Shown piece after piece: positions 1-9,673 of a DNA stretch of 20,597 nt (position 1 is the stretch's first letter; each line of letters opens with the position of its first letter). The notes under the pieces were generated by a model that saw only the letters and a list, made by a program, of their open reading frames with translations, did no database searches and was not told the DNA's origin. This DNA comes from Melampsora larici-populina 98AG31 (lineage: Eukaryota; Basidiomycota; Pucciniomycetes; Pucciniales; Melampsoraceae), in the NCBI RefSeq assembly GCF_000204055.1, contig NW_006768919.1:17750-38346 (forward strand). Reading direction: 5' to 3'. The position numbers were made by a program, and so were the translations under genes.

Positions 1-2600
1 CAATTCTTCGGAGTTCTTCACTACAAGACCTGTTGTGTAAAAATGCCTGGATACCTTCAATTGTGCCTGGATCTACAGCCCACTTCTCTGTAGGATGAGC
101 CAGCGCGCCAACATTCCAGAAAATATCCTCAAAAGGTAGCCTTTTTGCTTCATCCAGTGATGGACATACCATACGGCTGACCGGCCGAATGCTGTTGAAT
201 TGGGACACTTGATCTTCATACGAAGTCCACTTTTTCTTAAAGATTAACTGTTTCTTGTTCATTAGAATCTTGAGGCCATTTTGTGCCTTTGTACCTAAGG
301 TAAAAGAATAACTAACATCATTTTACGCTTCAGAGTATTACAAAAAAAAAACTTGCCTTGACCCTCCTTGTCCCACTTTTTCTGCGCTTCAGCTATACCC
401 ACCTTGGCTTCATATAGCCTCATCTTAGCCAGACGTACCCGTATGAGTGCTTCGGCTTTGGGACCTTTTAATTTTCAAGATGTTAGTGAAGATACATTAC
501 TTTTTCTGCGCTTCAGATCACCCACCTGTGGCCTCTCGCAGTCGAGTGAATTCAGGGCTTCCCAACTCTTCTCTCACTTCCTCCACCACCATCTCAAGTT
601 CCACAATTGATGCCGGCAATGTGAGGAAGAGTGCCATCTCTTCCTCACTTCGAGTTCCCCTCCGCTTCCTTCGCAGACGAGAGAGCTCATTCCTGATAAA
701 TTCATCCATGTCAAATCCGCCGGAAGTCAGCCCAAGCCATTCACGATATTGTCAAAACAACTCCACTCACTGCGCATCCTTCACCTGCTCTTCCAAGTCG
801 AGAAGCTCAATCAAACGTTGCTCCAGCTTCTCTTGTGCACCACTTTCATCCATTGCAGCCAGCTGAGTGGCCTTCTGCCGTTCCCACTGCCTGGAAAAAT
901 AACCATACGTGAAATTAGGATCTTGAGACTGAAGCCTTTGGAGCGTATCCAAAGCTGCCTTGATTTTTCCTTCTGCCGTATTTAGTTGCACCTCCGTTGA
1001 ACGTGCTGTTAACAAATCATCTTTCAGTTCCTACAAACATCTTTGTGTTCAGAAAAATTTTAGATACCTGCGTTGTTGCATCTGGTTTCATTTCCATGAC
1101 TAGACTTCAAGTCTATCGCATCCACCCTGTGTTGTTTGGTAGCACATCGATTTGGTGCTATCAGTGGATCATTATCAGACCAGATCCTCTCATTTCCTTC
1201 CCCGTCGGTCAATCCATGGCCCTTATTCAGTCGGGGATTATATTTCAACTGACAAGTCCATCTATGTGCATAAGCATGGAAAGCACTAGTTGCAAATTTG
1301 AGATCACCACGCTGGTATTGCACCTCAAAATACCCGTTCTGTAAAATCAAGGACTTCCTCAGTTATTGCACAGTTCAATACAAATATACAAATAGCAGCA
1401 GAACTCCACCTTCTGAACACTTTTTTCTAGTGTACAACCAATGTCGTAAAAAACCGTATGGCTTTTTTTCGGCTTCCCTGCCTCCGCTGTATCCTGAAAT
1501 AACTGATCAAGCAATGCCAGTACAAAATACTGACTAATTCCATCAAATATCACCACCATTAATCAAACTGAATCATTCACACACGCTTCACATCTTGTTA
1601 GATTAAGAGGACAACTCACCGCTCTCCACTCTGGACCACATTGACAAAATTCAAGACGTGATCATGACGACAAGCCAATCCAATCAGGCCAGTTTCATCA
1701 CACCCCTTCCAAGTAGATTTTCCCCGGATGTCTGAAGCAGCGGTGTGTGATGCCGCACAAGAGTCCTAAGTTAAGGGAAGAAAATATTATCAGACATCTT
1801 ATTAACTGAACTCAGCAAAAAAGTTGGCCTTCACCACATGTGAATGCAATTCACACCGTGTCACACAAGGTGAATTGAATTCACCTTGTGTGAATGTCTT
1901 TCACCTTGTGTGAATGTCTTTCACACAGTGTGAATCTCCTGATCCATCGTACATCCGCAGAATTTGATTTCTATTTGTCGACGCTCTGAAAAAGAAATTT
2001 TTTAACATTCCCTTCCTAATTATTGTAATTAAATATGGTAGGTAACTCACCCAAGATGTCCACAATGTCAACCTTACGCGTCCTTATGTCACCTGCGCCA
2101 CAACAACATGGTTCGTTGTGATCTTGATTCCAGGTCAAAGGATTTCCCCACTGTGACGTCGTGTGTGCAAGTTTCATGTAGGATATAAACATCTGAGGTA
2201 TAACCTTCTTCCAGTTCTTATTTTCCATGATTCTTTTGCTTTTGTAATCTGAACCGGGGACATAGGTAGAATTATTGTGGATTAAATCCGGTACCTCTTC
2301 AGGTTCCAGAGGTGCCGGAAGACAATTGTCGATGTAGTTGTCCTGAAGCTGAGCGTGGTCATCGTGGTAATCCTCGTGGGTAATTACTTCTCCAAGAGGT
2401 CCTTCTACTTGCATCGGATTGCCATGGCCTGCTTCAACCAGTGCTTGTTCAATCTCTTTGATGTGGTTATTGACGTATTGAGCATCACTAGCTTCAACTT
2501 GCCCAGCAACTATTGCTGATCCTTGAGGCTCTGGCTGAGTACGCCTCTTCTTCTTTGATCCACCCCCCAGTGGGCATTCAATCTTCTTGCCTTTGCCCAT
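1..2600 (-). pseudogene. KDZ transposase with CxC1 N-terminus, internally deleted, 3' end off window
   Basis: This is a DNA transposase of the Kyakuja-Dileera-Zisupton superfamily. The start is ATG 2600-2598 (MGKGKKIECP). Exons I can place are 2600-2051, 1985-~1935, 1765-1620, 1533-1410, 1338-1068, ~1020 or 1030-771, 692-526, 464-357 and 294-1. Most junctions are GT-AG and phase-consistent. Motifs in order: CxC1 pieces CCCGAGDIRTRKVDIVDIL and EIKFCGC; then CDETGLIGLACRHD, SGER, YFVLALLDQLF, YDIGCTLEK, FHAYAHRWTCQ, LTDGEGNERIWS, QDPNFTYGYFSRQWERQK, FWNVGALAHP and EELRRI. Acidic residues in CDETG, YDIGC and DGEGNE are candidate catalytic ones. The stretch between EIKFCGC and CDETG, usually a few hundred residues, is replaced by a palindrome array, so the enzyme is probably dead. 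The 1068/1020-1030 junction is uncertain: either a 47-nt intron or a 1-nt frameshift plus a 37-nt intron. Family assignment is strong; exon detail is moderate. Confidence 0.85.
1829..1936. repeat. 20-bp-period palindrome array (TTCAC-n5-GTGAA) inside the transposase
   Basis: Fifteen-base palindromes of form TTCAC-n5-GTGAA start at 1830, 1880, 1900 and 1920, with variant units around 1850-1874. Starts fall on a 20-base grid with 5-base spacers such as TGTCT. Cores include CTTGT, ACAAG (its complement) and ACAGT. The array begins where the transposase exon reading EIKFCGC stops being recognisable, and it introduces an in-frame TGA. Confidence 0.85.
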
Positions 2601-3279
2601 AGCTGCTTTTGTCCGATAATAATTTTGATGAAATTGCTTCAAGTGTTTGAAGTAAGTAGGAGTTGTTGAAAATGATTGATGAGATTCCACAAAAAAAGGT
2701 ACGATGAAGGTAGTAGGAGGCCTCAACCAATAACGACGAGATTCCAAAAAAAAATGTAAAGGGAACAACATTATGATTTGATTTTACCCCATCTTTATAC
2801 TTATAATATACCCCAATCGGGCAGTGGTCTATCCCCCTGTCTACGAAAAATTCAAGTTGAAGTGTCCCAATATGGAACATCCCATCTCTGTGGTATGAGC
2901 CAAGCCACAGAGATGGGATGTTCCATATCATTAATTCATCTTCATACCTATTTGGTGTGAATGGTGCGTGATGGATACAGATTACATTGCTTTTTTGCAC
3001 CCTGAATATTGTATACAATACAAATACAGTCAGGAACTTTGAATTGGTGTCCCACCTACCTGTCATTCCTCGGTACTTAGGCTGTGACACCTCCCGCCTT
3101 TTGAACTAACGCTCTTTCACATCAATCACGCATCTTCATCTCTTTATTATTTGACACAGACACACATCACCACGAAGTCATCAACTTGAAAGCTTTGGTT
3201 AAACAGAATACCCAACAACTACAAAATCAATCAACCTTATTCGGCCATCCACTGATTCTCATCTACTGCTCACCTCATA
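2601..3279. other. Divergent intergenic region
   Basis: This lies between the transposase start (minus) and the HMG-like gene start (plus), so it should hold both promoters. I saw no protein motif. A minus-strand open frame at 2578-3090 runs through the 2870-2928 hairpin and has no recognisable features. No promoter element could be assigned with confidence. Confidence 0.4.
2870..2928. repeat. Perfect hairpin, 24-bp arms, 11-nt loop
   Basis: Bases 2870-2893 are the exact reverse complement of 2905-2928, separated by TATGAGCCAAG. The left arm begins ATATGGAACATCCC. Pairing stops sharply at both outer ends. It lies in the divergent intergenic region, so it could be a small foldback insertion, a precursor-like RNA hairpin or a regulatory palindrome. 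Confidence 0.9.
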
Positions 3280-5366
3280 ATGTGTAACACCAGATCGAAA
3301 GCTGTTACAACCTCCTCTGTAGCCCATCTGACCGACACATCGCCCAAGAAGTCCACCCGTTCCAAACACAGAGTGTCCATGGAGTCGACCAATACCATTT
3401 CCGTTCGTAATCGTAAACGGGTTAACATCAATCGTCGTCCTGCCTCTCGACCGGTCTCCTCAACAAACAAAAACTTTGAGGAAGAGGATGATGAAGAAGA
3501 TTCGGAATCTGAGGAAGATGAAGGTGAAGATTTAGATGAAGAAGATGAAGAAGAGGAAGATGATGAGAGCAATTCAGAGGAGATATTCAATCGGCTGGCC
3601 ACTTGCATCAATACCACTCGACAAGGAGGTCCACTCAACCAAAACAACGACCCTTCTCCCTCTGAAGACGATGTTGATGAGACTAATTTACCTAGCATCA
3701 AAGAATACAAGAATGAACTTGATCATTGGCCACCTGCTCGAATTGCAGTGGTAGCTTGTGCTCAGAAGAAAAAAGGAACAGCCATTCCACCACTTATTCT
3801 GACTGAAGCCAAAGCGATTCGCAAGATTTACAAACATCAGAAAGCGATGTTGAGTATTATGGGAAATATTAGTAAGTTTACGCTTGATAAAGCTCTGTAA
3901 GTTATAAAGATCTTCAGTTTTCTACTGCCTTCATCAATATAAGTCACTAACATCGAACTTGTTCACAGAGGTGAGCTTGGAGGCCGCCGAAAACCAGGAT
4001 GCTATCAAATTTGGTTAAAGTATAGCTTAGAAAGACAAAAACATAGGAGTAACTTTTTCTTCATATTATTATTTCCAAAAATATATAGATGTTTCCGTAC
4101 TTACTATCACTTCTCCTTTCATAACAGTGCCACTGAAAGGAGGTCAGAAAGGTATATTGGCAAGCCGCAATCGAAAGCTTGGAAAGATCTGGAAAGCTTT
4201 ACCGGATGAGCACCAAGAGGTTTTTCATCCTTCGGTTTTTTACACTCTATCCGGCCTGAGTCCACCTTCCAGTGATTCCGATCTTGATGAAGATGATGAT
4301 GATACCGAATCAAATAAACCAATACATCGAATAGATCTTGAGCCGGCGCACCGTGAGGAATTGCAAGCTCTGTATGATCAATTAGTTTGTAAGCACAAGG
4401 TCGCTAAAGAGTATGCCAAAGTGGCCGCCGGAATTGGACAAGGTCCAAGCCTCCCAGATTACAATAGACAATCTCTGAAGTCTATCGAACGAATTCACAC
4501 TCAGGTAATGTAGTTTGCTGTTGGTTATACTTTTATCTATGGTTCATTTAGATTGACAATTGCATTTTGTATTTAGATTGAAAACGAAGCATACAACATG
4601 GACTTTTCGTATTATCTCCTCGCTTGCAGCACTCATGCATCTACTGAGGCTTCCTCAGCTTTACCCGGTTGGTGTAGGGAGTTTACGTCGCATGAGGAGA
4701 TGGCGTTATATGTGAATACCAAGAGTAACTTTGCCAGAGTGTTTGCAGCCCGTGCTCAAGGGCTGTCTGTGGCTGAAGTAGTAGCCCAAACTATTGGAGC
4801 CAATGTGATGACAAATACCAAAAACGCACGAAAAACCGATCCTGGGGATGTTGTCAAGGCTGATTTGGCCGCATTATTGCGATCCCAATTTTGTAAGAAT
4901 GTTTTCATTTTTGGATATCATGATTGCAGTGTGATTGAAGCGATGACGATTTCTTTCTTATACCGTAGCTGCTTTGATTGGAAAAGAACAAGGATTTCCT
5001 CGTGCTGCTGACCCAGTATCTATACTACGCGATGACTATAATCTCAAGATTATACAAATCCCGGGTTCAAAACTTCCTAGCTCAGTCTTGAAGCTAGGAT
5101 TCAATAAAATGAATAGTCGACGAAGTATTTGGCTTGAAGATTTAATGGCTAACAAGTTTAAGATGGAAAAGATCAACACGACACCTGAAGAAGACATCCA
5201 AGCTGATGAGCCTGGCGGTGAAGGAGAAGATCAAGTTACAATGACCCAGGATAATCATGAAAATGCGGATGTGATGGGGGATAATTTTGAAGATGATATG
5301 GAGGATCTAGAAGAGGAAGAAGAGGAAGAGTGGAATGGTTTTGGAGATGAGGATGATTCTGAATAA
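3280..5366 (+). CDS. Acidic HMG-box-like protein, five exons, 595 aa
   Basis: Exons are 3280-3896, 3969-4048, 4128-4504, 4577-4892 and 4969-5366. All introns are GT-AG, 72-79 nt, and phases agree throughout, giving 595 residues and a TAA stop. The first intron has a clear CTAAC branch site. The N-terminus is basic (RSKHR, NRKRVNINRR), followed by an acidic run at residues 67-101. Residues 214-270 include YQIWLKYSLERQ, SRNRKLGKIWKALPDEHQ and VFHPSVF, with the spacing of an HMG box (aromatic helix, Lys/Arg, GKIWKAL). The last ~50 residues form an acidic tail (EDLEEEEEEEW). I infer a nuclear DNA- or chromatin-binding role. It is divergent from the KDZ transposase, so it could be a cargo or accessory gene of that element or a rust-specific repeated family. 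Gene structure is well supported; function is not. Confidence 0.8.
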
Positions 5367-5429
5367 ATATTAGTAATTTGAATTTTCACAAATCTTAAAA
5401 TTATGGAATGTTCGATATTTTGAATCCCA

Positions 5430-5760
5430 TTCACCTATGTGTTATTCATATAATAGCGCAGAACTACATCTATGTGAGAAAGTGTGATTTCCATTCACCT
5501 ATGTGTGATTCTGAACATAGCCCCAAACTATGCCTATGAGACACTGCTTCCCACAAATGCGATGCTGTTTGAACCCCCAACATGTCTTATATTTTGGATA
5601 TAACTCTAACATGCCATTCACCTATGTGTGAACGAGTGTGAATGTGATTCACCTTGTGTGAATTGAGTTCACACAAGGTGAATTACATTCACACAAGGTG
5701 AATCACATTCACACAAGGTGAATTACATTCAACAAAGTTCATTGGTGTAAATACCGCAGG
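5430..5760. repeat. Palindrome array with 20-bp period, plus degenerate ATTCACCTATGTG units
   Basis: Palindromes TTCACCTTGTGTGAA or its complement TTCACACAAGGTGAA lie at 5648-5662, 5668-5682, 5688-5702 and 5708-5722, exactly 20 bases apart. A decayed unit begins at 5728. The preceding 5430-5640 carries scattered CATTCACCTATGTG half-units. The 15-base core and 20-base period match the array at 1829-1936. Confidence 0.88.
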
Positions 5761-5837
5761 ACTATATGTTTGTAACGCAGTGTCACTCATATGTGAAACT
5801 GTTGAAGGTCAGGTGAATTGAATTTAATTATTATATT

Positions 5838-5939
5838 CAATCCACCTATACATGAATTTCATTCCACCTATACGTGGATTGAATATCTCATCCACCTATA
5901 CGTGAATTTCATTCAACCTATACATGGATTGAATATCTT
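5838..5939. repeat. Palindrome array of a second core type (ATCCACCTATACGTG)
   Basis: Four units of TCCACCTATACRTG or TCAACCTATACATG alternate with GGATTGAATATC and GAATTTCATT spacers. The outer ATTCAATCCAC and GTGGATTGAAT are mutually inverted. The theme resembles the TTCAC-n-GTGAA arrays but with a different stem and core. Confidence 0.7.
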
Positions 5940-5984
5940 ATGGTTTTCAAAGACAACTTGGTTATAGTTGTCTTTAAAAACCAT
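5940..5984. repeat. Hairpin, 18-bp arms with one mismatch, 9-nt loop
   Basis: ATGGTTTTCAAAGACAAC at 5940-5957 pairs with 5967-5984, with one mismatch and loop TTGGTTATA. It directly abuts the preceding palindrome array. Confidence 0.85.
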
Positions 5985-6594
5985 AGTGTGTGCGTGATTC
6001 TCATCTGGCTGCTGCTTTTGATTTGATGCGGGTACTCAAAAAGTGAAATCATTTATACTTGAATGTTTCTACCTGTGATGATTAATGATTCCACGTAGAT
6101 GAGGGATGAATAAAGGTATCCAGTATAATGGAATACATTGCTTGACAGATGATTTAACCAGATATATATCTGATATCTCTTTCGTGATGATATGTAATTC
6201 TGCTTTAGACTTTTAACCAGATTTACATATCATCTATTTCGTGCAGTCCTTTTGAGATCTCTGCTGTGTTTTAAATACAACTGTTGCTCAAACAGTGGAA
6301 TTGATCATAGTTGATGCATTTTTACATAAAGCATCTACCTGTTAAAACTCAACTAGTTCATATCCACTAGTTTATAAATTAATAGGTAGCTTATATCTTA
6401 TCAGGTTAAAAGACATTTAGATAGATTGGCTCTGTTGCTTTTCAATTCAGGTACATGATACAATTAAGAATCAAACTTTTACAAAGCAATACATGAATAA
6501 AGGAATACGTAACATATATCATCAGGGTAAGGGGATTGAATCTCTTTCATGCTTTTATGTGGCCGTAACTCGAGCTATTGAGTAAAATAACCAA
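5985..6594. other. AT-rich non-coding stretch
   Basis: No open frame or recognisable motif. It contains short repeats such as TTTAACCAGAT followed by CTCTTTCGTG or CTATTTCGTG (6152-6245) and several CTACCTGT/ACAGGTAG half-sites, so it is probably old mobile-element debris. Confidence 0.4.
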
Positions 6595-6870
6595 ATCCAT
6601 TTTACTCAAATCTTCTACCTGTGATTAAGCTTCACAGGTAGATGAGTTAAGTAAAATAACTTATAAAGTATTCAACTGCTTGATGTGAATTAAATATATA
6701 TATATTATATATCTCATCAGGAATTGTATATCATCCATTTTACTCAAATCTTCTACCTGTGATTAAGCTTCACAGGTAGATGAGTTAAGTAAAATAACTT
6801 ATAAAGTATTCAACTGCTTAATGTGAATTAAATATATATATCTTATATATCTCATCAGGAATTGTATATC
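6595..6870. repeat. 138-bp tandem duplication
   Basis: Two near-identical 138-base units lie at 6595-6732 and 6733-6870, each starting ATCCATTTTACTC and ending AATTGTATATC. Each contains an 11-bp-arm hairpin TCTACCTGTGA / TCACAGGTAGA with a 7-nt loop. A third partial copy (AAAGTATTCAACTTCTTAAT region) follows at about 6907-6948. Confidence 0.88.
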
Positions 6871-6895
6871 TAAAAGAGATTTAGATATACAATTC
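6838..6895. repeat. Dispersed hairpin repeat, copy 1
   Basis: About 57 bases, including CTTATATATCTCATCAGG and the palindrome ATTGTATATCTAAA / TTTAGATATACAAT (14-bp arms, 6861-6894). It recurs at 14657-14714 in the same orientation with one clear base difference (CATCAGG versus CAACAGG). Confidence 0.85.
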
Positions 6896-7729
6896 CACAA
6901 ATGAATAACTCATAAAGTATTCAACTTCTTAATGTGAATTAAATATATACTAGCATCTTAGCGGCGGGCGCCGCTGTTGTCAAAACAAACTTGGCATATT
7001 TAGTTGATAGCCAACAGCAGAATGGCTTAATCACTTGGCATAATGAGATGCTCAATCATTATAGAATGCATGTAAGAACCAGTTAAACTCGCCAGCACCC
7101 GTTCCACAAGAGCCAAAAGACAGCTCAGGTGATGTGTAATTTCCCAGCCAATTATGAGCCACATATCAATCTACCTTAGCACATGAATCTTTCCTTTGAG
7201 TGCCATCAGGCAACATGGTCATTAGATTAACAAGCTGTGTGGACAACATTGCAAAGTAATCCCAATGGTCCACAGATCATGGCAAACCAGAACAGCCTGA
7301 ACAGTGGGTATGAAAATGTTCCATAAGAGAATGCATCTGTGCTGTATTGCATTATTGTTATTGGTGTAATACTAAACAAAAATTTGGAAATACAAAGAAA
7401 AAATGCTGAAACACACTTTATGACATTGATAATTGCCTTTTGTTTCTGTATGAATGCAGCTCAACTGACCAAATGATTCATATCTACATAAACATCAATA
7501 GACAAAATTTGGCCTGGTGGGATGCTACCTAAATGTCTTGAATTTTGGATAACAAGATTTTGTTGCCTATCTCTGCTGAATGGTAAGTGTCAAAGGCCTT
7601 CCAATGATCATCAATGATTTTTCACATCAAGTCTGGACTTGTGGTTCAACCCTGGGTCCTGAAATTCTGTTGAACTTGCCTTTTGGACTGAATGGTTTGC
7701 AAGCATCTTTCACAAATTGATTTGTGGAT
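6896..7729. other. Non-coding stretch left of the foldback element
   Basis: No coding signal seen on either strand. One GC-rich palindrome, AGCGGCGGGCGCCGCT (6960-6975), stands out in AT-rich surroundings and could be an element end. The rest looks like undistinguished intergenic DNA. Confidence 0.35.
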
Positions 7730-8935
7730 TAAATATAGGCCGTTGCTATTTGCAGCCCACAAGAAAACCATGTAGGCGCTGGCCAAATTATGCCTACATG
7801 GGTGTTTCCCACGAAGAAGCGCCTACATTTATGATGTAGGCGCAGGAAACCATCCAAAATGACACCTACATGTTAAAAAACCCATGTAGGCGTCATTTGG
7901 TTACGCCTACATTCAAAAAATGAAATGTAGGCGCTATTTTCGAGCGCCTACATGGGAAATCCAATGTAGGCGCTCAAAATGTATGCCTACATTTTTAAAA
8001 ATGAGCGCATACATTCAATTTTCAGCTCAAATAAGCGCCTACATGCAGTCCTGCATATGTAGGCGCTACAAATCCGGCAACTACAACTCCAGACTGGTCT
8101 GAAGGGTAATGAAGAACAACTTTCAAGTCAAAATGAGAGTATTGGAAGACGGAAAAAGCAGTTTGGACTCAAAATGAGAGTATCGGAAGACGAATAAATC
8201 AGTTTGGAGTCGAAATCAGTGTATCGGAAGACGGAAAAGTCACTCCGGAGTCAAAATGAGTGTATCAGAAGACGGAAAAAGTAGTAAATTATTTCAACTC
8301 TGAACTCAGTTTCGAGTCAAAATGAGTGTATCAGAAGCGGAAAAAGAAGTAGATTATTCCAACTCTGAACTGCTATTTACGTCTTCTGATACACTCACTT
8401 CAGAGTTGAAAAGGGCATATTCATCTTCCAATATGCTTAACTGCTTTTTCCGTCTTCCAAAACACTCATTTCAACTCCAAGCTGCTTTTTCCATCTTCTG
8501 ATACACTCATTTCAACTCCGAACTGCTTTTTCCGTCTTCCAATACTCTCATTTTAACTTGAAACTTCTTCTTCATTAGCCGTCAGACCAGTCTGGAGTTG
8601 TAGGTGTTGGATTTGGAGCGCCTACATATGCAAGACTGCATGTAGGCGCTTATTTGACCTGAAAATTGAATGTAGGCGCTCAAAAATAGCGCCTACATTT
8701 CAAATTAGATATGTAGGTGCTTGAAAATTACGCCTACATTCTGAAATTTTGAATGTAGGCGTAACCAAATGACGCCTACATGGGTTGTTTATCATGTAGG
8801 CGTCATTTCAGATGGTTTTCAGCACCTACATCATAAATGTAGGCGCTTTTTCGTGGGAAACACCCATGTAGGCGCTGCCAAAACAGCGCCTACAAGGTTT
8901 TCTTGTGGGCTGCAAATAGCAATGGCCTAAATATA
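7730..8935. mobile_element. Foldback transposon, 1190 bp, with 8-bp target-site duplication
   Basis: The element is 7738-8927. It begins GGCCGTTGCTATTTGCAGCC and ends with the near-exact reverse complement. The direct repeat TAAATATA flanks it at 7730-7737 and 8928-8935. Terminal inverted repeats are about 350 bp (7738-8102 and 8582-8927) and full of GTAGGCG/CGCCTAC motifs in both orientations. The centre is itself inverted. It encodes no transposase, so it is non-autonomous. An 8-bp duplication is usual for hAT elements, but TAAATATA does not fit the hAT NTNNNNAN preference, so the superfamily is open. Confidence 0.88.
8120..8570. repeat. Inverted minisatellite at the foldback centre
   Basis: The left part carries several copies of a roughly 40-base unit with TCAAAATGAG, GTATCGGAAGACGG and AAAAAGCAG. 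The right part carries the same unit inverted (CTGCTTTTTCCGTCTTCC, CACTCATTTCAACTCC). The orientation switch is around 8370-8400, near ACGTCTTCTGATACACTC. Confidence 0.82.
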
Positions 8936-9673
8936 AGAATCATCCCACTTGGTTGTGTTGATCACAGATCATTGATTGTAGCTGTTTTGGGAATCATTGA
9001 GATTCTTGTTGTGCTCAGTGACAGATGTATCAAACCAAGGTAATTGTAACACCATTTCATTTGGGTTCAATCTTTTGATTGAGATTGAGATTTATCAAGC
9101 TTTAATTGACTGATTGATCAACAATCCTACTCTCAATAAAACAATTTCACTTCACTTCTAGTTAATGTTTCAGCATCCAATGTTTCCTTGTCCATGTTAA
9201 CTTAGGAATTTATTTCCTAAGTTAAAAAAACCACTATGAAATCCTCCGAGGGAGAAAAAAGATGAACATAAAGATCCAACAACATGTTTTCAAACTCTAA
9301 TCGGAACCCTTGGCCCTATATTTAATTTGATATAGATTCAACAAATGTAATCTCACACTCATTTCAAATTCCAATTGCAACAAAGATATTGAACGCAACC
9401 CCTGAAGAGAAATCATGTGGGCACAAATCAAATTTGGCTGTGTTAAAAATCTAGAAAGACAAATTGTTAGATGACAATGAGATACACATGTTTTTGGTGA
9501 TAAGCAAACACTGGTGTTCATGCCTGTCCTCCCTTTAATCTGCACACTCAGTTACATTTTCAAACAAAAGCTAGACATTAGGTCCATTTGAAAGGAGGGT
9601 ACCTACCAAAGCCAAATCTTTGGGTTTATGAGCTTGAGAAGAAGTGGTATCAATGATTTATCTCAAGTAAGGG
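8936..9673. other. Non-coding stretch right of the foldback element
   Basis: No recognisable gene. A short minus-strand open frame at 9297-9545 has no motif. The only structure seen is a perfect 12-bp-arm hairpin TTAACTTAGGAA / TTCCTAAGTTAA (9197-9225, 5-nt loop). Confidence 0.35.

Noticed and set aside
447..866. 139-residue plus-strand open frame
   Set aside because: It is antisense to well-supported transposase exons.
2578..3090. 170-residue minus-strand open frame upstream of the transposase
   Set aside because: It runs through the 2870-2928 hairpin, has no motif and overlaps the clear transposase start at 2600.
3270..3710. 146-residue minus-strand open frame rich in Ser
   Set aside because: It is the antisense of the acidic GAA/GAT run in the HMG-like gene.
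1829..5722. Regular short repeats resembling a CRISPR array
   Set aside because: Repeats are 15-bp palindromes with 5-bp spacers, there are no unique spacers or cas genes, and the context is eukaryotic.
7920..8102. 60-residue open frame
   Set aside because: It lies in the foldback terminal repeat and translates the CGCCTACAT motif.
7730..8935. Assignment of the foldback element to hAT on the 8-bp duplication
   Set aside because: TAAATATA does not fit the hAT target preference and no transposase is encoded, so the family is left open.
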